Translations under genes and position numbers: made by a program
Shown here: piece after piece, positions 59,837 to 64,000 of the stretch
Layout: every line of letters starts with the position of its first letter
Numbering within the stretch: the first letter of the stretch is position 1
Notes under the pieces: generated by a model
Told to the model about the DNA's origin: nothing
The model's database searches: none
Seen by the model: only the letters and a program-made list of their open reading frames with translations
NCBI RefSeq assembly: GCF_900111805.1
Contig: NZ_FOJN01000016.1
Span: forward strand, 27,826-91,825
Length of the DNA stretch: 64,000 bases
Source: Rhodococcoides kroppenstedtii
GTDB taxonomy: Bacteria; Actinomycetota; Actinomycetes; Mycobacteriales; Mycobacteriaceae
Reading direction: 5' to 3'

Positions 59837-60541
59837 TCAGAACAGTCGGAACTCGCTGGTCTCGACGCCACGCAGGGCGTCGTAATCCAGTGTGAGACAA
59901 CGAATTCCGCGATCCATCGCCAGAGTCTTCGCCTGCGGCTTGATCTGCTGAGCGGCGAACACCCCGTGGACCGGGGCGAGCAGCGGATCGCGATTGAGCA
60001 ACTCGAGATAGCGCGTGAGTTGCTCGACGCCGTCGATGTCGCCGCGCCGCTTCACCTCGACCGCCACCGTGGCACCGTCGTCGGCCCGGCAGAGCAGGTC
60101 GACCGGACCGATGGCCGTCGGGTACTCCCGTCGCACCAACGACCACCCGGCGCCCAACGTGTGGACGTGCTCGGCCAGCAGCTCCTGCAGATGCGCCTCG
60201 ACCCCGTCCTTGACCAGACCGGGGTCGACGCCCAGGTCGTGGCTGGTGTCGAGCTCGACCTCCTCGAGCGTGATGCGCAGCTCCTCGCCCGCCTTGTTGG
60301 TCACCACCCACAGGCGCCGGTCGGCGGGCACCAGATCCTCGTCGGTCGTCGACGGATCCGGCACACTTTCCTCGAGCCGGCAGGGCGGGCTCATCCAGTT
60401 GAGGGGCTTGTAGGCGCGGTCGTCGGCATGGACGCTCACCGACCCGTCGGACTTGACCAGCAGCAGACGCTTCGCCCACGGCAGGTGGGCCGTCAACCGT
60501 CCGACGTAGTCGACCTGACACCGAGCAATGACCAGACGCAC
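59837..60541 (-). CDS. nucS: Mismatch-specific endonuclease NucS/EndoMS
   Basis: A 234-residue protein with an N-terminal DNA-binding domain ([20 protein letters not shown]) and a C-terminal restriction-like nuclease domain. The nuclease domain has [20 protein letters not shown], where Asp, Glu and Lys are the catalytic residues, followed by [16 protein letters not shown]. The extreme C-terminus EFRLF resembles the beta-clamp binding peptide. It replaces MutS/MutL mismatch repair in actinobacteria. GTG start. Order matches Rv1321. Confidence 0.96.
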   Translation of the reverse strand: MRLVIARCQVDYVGRLTAHLPWAKRLLLVKSDGSVSVHADDRAYKPLNWMSPPCRLEESVPDPSTTDEDLVPADRRLWVVTNKAGEELRITLEEVELDTSHDLGVDPGLVKDGVEAHLQELLAEHVHTLGAGWSLVRREYPTAIGPVDLLCRADDGATVAVEVKRRGDIDGVEQLTRYLELLNRDPLLAPVHGVFAAQQIKPQAKTLAMDRGIRCLTLDYDALRGVETSEFRLF

Positions 60542-60596
60542 CGGATCACCCTATCGAGGTGGATATTCACGACCGGCCTCCGGCCTGCCCGGCACG

Positions 60597-62150
60597 TCAT
60601 GTTCGCGGGGTGGCCAGCCTGGTCTCCTCCGCACGTCCCCGCAACGTCACGGACTCGCCGAAACTCCAGTCGTCCCCGTCGATGCTCGTCGCGTGCTCCA
60701 CCGTCCGCGCCGACGCGACCAGTCGCCCGTCGGCACTCTTGGCCAGCTCGGACAGCCGCGCGGCCTCGTTGACCGGATCGCCGATGACGGTGTACTCGAA
60801 GCGTTCCTTGGCACCGATGTTGCCGGCGACGGCGCGACCCGACGCGATGCCGATGGCCGCCGTGCAGTCCGGTACCTCGCGGTCGAGCCGGTCCATGATG
60901 GCTCGCGCGGACCGCAGCGCCGCGCCGCAGTGATCGTCGAGTGCGCCGGGAGCACCGAAGACCGCCAGCGCCGCATCGCCCTCGAACTTGTTGACAAAGC
61001 CCCGGTGACGATCCACCTCTTCGACCACCACGGCGAAAAAACGGTTCAGCAGGTCGACGACCTGCTTGGGCGGCTGGGACGCGGCGAGCTCCGTCGACCC
61101 GACGAGATCGATGAAGAACACGGCGACGTCACGCTCCTCGCCCCCGAGCTCCGGATTCTTCGCCAGGGCCGCCTCGGCCACCTCCATGCCGACGTGACGA
61201 CCGAACAGATCGCGGATGCGATCCCGCTCGGACAGCCCCTCCGCCATCCGGTTGAACCCGCTCTGCAGTTCACCGAGCTCGGTGCCGTCGTAGACCTCGA
61301 CGCGGACGTCCAGATCACCCCGCTCGACCTCGGCCATCGCGGCGCGCACGTTGTCGATCGGCGCAGTCGTCGCCAGACCCCCGAGTAACGAGAGTGCGAA
61401 CCCGAAGACGAGCGTGATGCCCCCGAGGGCCAGGATCGCCACGGCGAATTGCGTCGCCGTCGTGTCGTTCCGGATGAACGACGCGATCGCGATGACCATC
61501 AACCCCGCCACCGGAACGCCGGTACCCAGCAGCCAGGTGAGAATCGACCGCCCCATGACACCCGCGATCCGGATGCGTCGGGGGTCGCCGTACTCGAGGG
61601 CGCGCGCGGCGGCCGGCCGCAGAGCGAATTCGGTGAGCAGATAACTGAACGCGCACACGGTGGCGCCGCCGAAGGCGATGGTGAACGCCACCTTCGGGAT
61701 CGAGTTGGGATCGATGATGCCGTCCGCGGTCGTCACCAGAATCAGGCCGACGATCCACAGGCCGATCTGCAGCCGCGTCAACCGCCACGGCATCGCGAGG
61801 GTGCGGCGCTGTTCCTTGGGGGTCGGCGGACGGTCCTCGATCGCCCACCGCAGACCCTTCACCGTGCGCTTGGTCCCCCAGAACACACCGATGAGGAAGG
61901 CCACCAGCAGATAGGTCGGGATGAGGATGAAGTTCACCCACCAGTACTCCCGTGGCGTCACCACGTTCGGTCCGGGGACCACCACGCTGATGAGCGCCCC
62001 GACGATCACCGCGCCGATGGCGTTGGCGCCGAGCAGGAACACCGTCAGCAGGACCTGCACGCGGATGCGGCGGCGGCGCGGCGATTCGTCCGTGTGGCCC
62101 AGCAACGGGCTGCCCAGCGGGGCGATGGAACGGCGGGGTTTCTGCGGCAT
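60597..62150 (-). CDS. Membrane adenylate cyclase with HAMP domain
   Basis: A 517-residue class III cyclase. Six transmembrane helices occupy residues about 30-250 and a HAMP follows (RAAMAEVERGDLDVRVEVYD). The catalytic domain has the metal Asp pairs VFFIDLVGSTELA and FEGDAALAVFGAP, a Lys in VNKFEGD, and IGDPVNEAARL with the transition-state Asn/Arg. It resembles Rv1318c-Rv1320c, three adjacent paralogues there but single here. The cAMP made could be degraded by the Rv1339-like enzyme at 40396-41163. Confidence 0.94.
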   Translation of the reverse strand: MPQKPRRSIAPLGSPLLGHTDESPRRRRIRVQVLLTVFLLGANAIGAVIVGALISVVVPGPNVVTPREYWWVNFILIPTYLLVAFLIGVFWGTKRTVKGLRWAIEDRPPTPKEQRRTLAMPWRLTRLQIGLWIVGLILVTTADGIIDPNSIPKVAFTIAFGGATVCAFSYLLTEFALRPAAARALEYGDPRRIRIAGVMGRSILTWLLGTGVPVAGLMVIAIASFIRNDTTATQFAVAILALGGITLVFGFALSLLGGLATTAPIDNVRAAMAEVERGDLDVRVEVYDGTELGELQSGFNRMAEGLSERDRIRDLFGRHVGMEVAEAALAKNPELGGEERDVAVFFIDLVGSTELAASQPPKQVVDLLNRFFAVVVEEVDRHRGFVNKFEGDAALAVFGAPGALDDHCGAALRSARAIMDRLDREVPDCTAAIGIASGRAVAGNIGAKERFEYTVIGDPVNEAARLSELAKSADGRLVASARTVEHATSIDGDDWSFGESVTLRGRAEETRLATPRT

Positions 62151-62249
62151 GGTGGGGTGAGAGTAACCCGAGTCGCTGACGGCGGGGCCGCAGGAGAACG
62201 CGAACGTCGTGAACCCCGGTTGTCGGACCCCCGGGTCATGATCCGGGCC

Positions 62250-63017
62250 ATGACCACGTCCCGCGTTCTGCTGACCCACGCGTCCGAAGGCGAGCCCGTT
62301 CTCGATCTCGCGACGGGCGACCTGTCGTTCGACGGGATGGCGTGGCACTTCCCGGCCGACCTGCAGGACGGCGACGTGGTCGTGCACGTCGCGCGCGGCC
62401 GACGAACGGCGGTGGTCAGCGTGGCCACGGTCGTCCGGCGCGCAGGCGAACCTGCCTACTACGCGCACGAGGACCTGCTGTCGCGGCCGGTCGTGGACAC
62501 GACCTTCTGGCGGGCGACCGCCCGCGCGCTCCCCACCCGGTCGGTGGTCCTGAACGACGGCGAGCGATGGCTGGACGACTTAGAGCGGCTCCGATACCTC
62601 CCCGCGCCCTGGCCCGTTCTCGACGCGTCCGCATGCACCGATCCCGCCCGCATCCAGCGGGCCGTTCTCGAGGACGGCGACGTCGCGGACATCGGCCGGT
62701 GCGCAGGCTGTCGCGGACGACTATCGACCGGACACCCCCACCTCGAAGGTTCGGTCCTGTTCTTCTTGTGCGACCGTTGCCACGACACGGTGCACCATCC
62801 GTTCGGACCGACCGTCGCCGGGCTGGCAGCCCATCACGCGCCCGTGTGTCCCCGGTGCGGCAGCCGCGACACGGTCGAGATTCTCTACGGGATGCCCCCG
62901 GGTCCGGTGCCGGACGACGTCCCCATCGGCGGATGCGTTCTCGACCCGAGCGGGCCCGACCTGGCCTGTCGGACGTGCGGTCACTGGTTCCGCTCGGACC
63001 GGCTCGAGCCGGCGTAG
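62250..63017 (+). CDS. Hypothetical protein with two zinc ribbons
   Basis: A 255-residue protein. The N-terminal half is beta-rich (GDVVVHVARGRRTAVVSV), then two zinc sites follow: GRCAGCRGRLSTG with FLCDRCHDTVHH (an HNH-like arrangement), and VCPRCGSRDTVEILYG with ACRTCGHWF. The start is uncertain: ATG 62250, or ATG 62238 in the same frame; no ribosome binding site is clear. Function unknown. It is divergent from the cyclase gene. Confidence 0.7.
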   Translation: MTTSRVLLTHASEGEPVLDLATGDLSFDGMAWHFPADLQDGDVVVHVARGRRTAVVSVATVVRRAGEPAYYAHEDLLSRPVVDTTFWRATARALPTRSVVLNDGERWLDDLERLRYLPAPWPVLDASACTDPARIQRAVLEDGDVADIGRCAGCRGRLSTGHPHLEGSVLFFLCDRCHDTVHHPFGPTVAGLAAHHAPVCPRCGSRDTVEILYGMPPGPVPDDVPIGGCVLDPSGPDLACRTCGHWFRSDRLEPA

Positions 63018-63047
63018 GCGGAGGCTGCCGCGGGGTACCCACACCCC

Positions 63048-63866
63048 ATGCCGGAACTACCCGAAGTCGAGAACGCGCGCCAGGTCGTCGAGAAGGCGCT
63101 GCATCGCGTGATCACGGACGTCGACGACCGCGACGAGTTCGAATGCCGTCCGCACCTGCCCGGCGATATCGCCGGCGCGCTGAAGGGCGGGCAGCTCGTC
63201 GCGGCGCATCGGCGCGGCAAGGCCATGTGGTGCGACACGGTCGACGCCGACGGGAACGCAGGGCCGGCACTCGGTATCCACCTGGGGATGGGTGGCCGCA
63301 TCATCGTGACCGCACCCGACGGTGAATCGACCTCACGCTACGGCGGCGGCGATCCCCATGTCGGCGAGCGTGAGACCGACAAACCCGAATGGACGCGGTT
63401 CTCCCTGACCTTCGAGGACGGCGGACAGCTGCGACTGTTCGACAAGCGACGGTTGGGACGGGTCCGTCTCGACCCCGACGTCGACGCACTCGGGCCCGAC
63501 GCGGCGGAGGTCGGACGGGAGGAGTTCCGGTCGCGGATCCAGGCGAGCACCGCGCCGATAAAGGCGCGCCTGTTGGACCAGTCCGTGGTGGCCGGCATCG
63601 GCAATCTGCTGGCCGACGAGGTGCTGTGGCGCGCAAGTATCTCCCCGTCCCGACGGTCGAAAACCCTCGACGACGACACCGTCGACGAGCTCCGGGTGGT
63701 GCTGCGCCGCGCAATCCGGTCCGCGATCGCCAAGGGGGGCGTGCACACGGGGGAGATCATTCCGTTCCGGAAGGCCGACGCCACGTGCCCGCGGTGCGGG
63801 GCTCCGATGTCGCGTGGAACGGTCGGCGGCCGCACCACGTGGTGGTGCTCCAACGAACAGGCCTGA
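63048..63866 (+). CDS. Fpg/Nei-family DNA glycosylase
   Basis: A 272-residue protein beginning MPELPEVENAR, the conserved catalytic N-terminus (Pro2, Glu3). LGIHLGMGGRI and FDKRRLGRVRL are the core motifs, followed by VAGIGNLLADEVLW (H2TH) and GGVHTGEIIPFRK. The C-terminal zinc finger has CPRCGAPM...WWCSNEQA, lacking the fourth Cys. It probably excises oxidised bases. Whether it is Fpg- or Nei-type cannot be settled by eye; the family is certain. Confidence 0.92.
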   Translation: MPELPEVENARQVVEKALHRVITDVDDRDEFECRPHLPGDIAGALKGGQLVAAHRRGKAMWCDTVDADGNAGPALGIHLGMGGRIIVTAPDGESTSRYGGGDPHVGERETDKPEWTRFSLTFEDGGQLRLFDKRRLGRVRLDPDVDALGPDAAEVGREEFRSRIQASTAPIKARLLDQSVVAGIGNLLADEVLWRASISPSRRSKTLDDDTVDELRVVLRRAIRSAIAKGGVHTGEIIPFRKADATCPRCGAPMSRGTVGGRTTWWCSNEQA

Positions 63867-63877
63867 AACGCACTGAA

Positions 63878-63901
63878 CCCCCCGACCGTGTGGTCGGGGG
63901 G
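63878..63901. terminator. Bidirectional terminator between glycosylase gene and rRNA
   Basis: A 10-bp perfect stem (CCCCCCGACC/GGTCGGGGGG) with a four-base loop sits between the glycosylase stop and the 3' end of 5S rRNA. It can end both convergent transcripts. Confidence 0.9.
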
Positions 63902-63915
63902 TGTCGTGGAATGGT

Positions 63916-64000
63916 TGTTCGGCGGTGTCCTACTCTCCCACACCCTGTCGGGTGCAGTACCATCGGCGCTGGAGGGCTTAGCTTCCGGGTTCGGAATGGG
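63916..64000 (-). rRNA. rrf: 5S rRNA, 3' part (gene runs past the window edge)
   Basis: The minus strand reads CCCATTCCGAACCCGGAAGC, the highly conserved 5S internal sequence, then AAGCCCTCCAGCGCCGATGG and TGGGAGAGTAGGACACCGCC at the 3' end. About 85 of ~118 bases are present. An rrn operon (5S, and presumably 23S and 16S) therefore extends to the right of the window. Confidence 0.95.

Overview
The window looks like chromosome from a mycolic-acid-containing, high-GC actinobacterium, most likely Rhodococcus or a close Nocardiaceae relative. The evidence is a 3,070-residue type I fatty acid synthase with adjacent acpS, a GlgE/GlgB/GlgP alpha-glucan cluster, nucS in place of mutS/mutL-type repair, an AosR/ClpS pair, and a gene order I recognise from Mycobacterium tuberculosis (two blocks, Rv2520c-Rv2524c and Rv1343c-Rv1320c). 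Genus is an inference; no 16S rRNA is present.

Bases 1-21438 are the right end of a prophage inserted against the 3' end of a tRNA-Lys(CTT) gene (21439-21511). The structural module is at the left edge (tail/neck, connectors, major capsid, decoration protein, ClpP-type prohead protease with scaffold-like tail, portal, TerL, TerS, an extra nuclease-less terminase-type ATPase, HNH). It runs out of the window, so tail, lysis and integrase genes are not seen. From 9.6 to 20.8 kb is a leftward early region of about 27 small, mostly translationally coupled genes. It includes many Cys-rich zinc-finger-like proteins, a DnaQ-type exonuclease, a cutinase/lysin-B-like hydrolase, an HNH protein whose gene carries dyad iterons, and a frameshifted cytosine-5 DNA methyltransferase. 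At 21.06-21.15 kb is a compact immunity switch: two divergent, apparently leaderless promoters drive a small HTH gene (leftward) and an XRE repressor (rightward). The repressor frame runs through a perfect 38-bp palindrome and terminates inside the tRNA/att sequence. This resembles the integration-dependent immunity systems of some actinophages.

Bases 21.5-36.8 kb hold the fas block: DUF3618 protein, Bcp peroxiredoxin, M20 dipeptidase, a proline-rich membrane protein, a TetR regulator, acpS, fas, an HhH-like protein and tRNA-Leu(TAG). These genes make and control the precursors of membrane lipids and mycolic acids.

Bases 36.9-43.6 kb hold lprD-like and DUF3817 membrane proteins, rdgB, rph, a cAMP-phosphodiesterase-like metallo-beta-lactamase-fold protein, a rhomboid protease, a P1-type peptidase and aosR. 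Inserted here is an AbiEi/DUF559-type gene bracketed by two 78-bp direct repeats on each side, the most conspicuous accessory locus outside the prophage.

Bases 43.6-64 kb hold clpS, NAD salvage (pncB, pncA), dinG, glycogen/maltosyltransferase metabolism (glgP divergent from glgE-glgB), a lipoprotein zinc metallopeptidase, a CnoX/YbbN-like protein, methylmalonyl-CoA epimerase, a DivIVA-like coiled-coil protein, nucS, a membrane adenylate cyclase, a Fpg/Nei-family glycosylase, and the 3' part of a 5S rRNA on the minus strand at the right edge.
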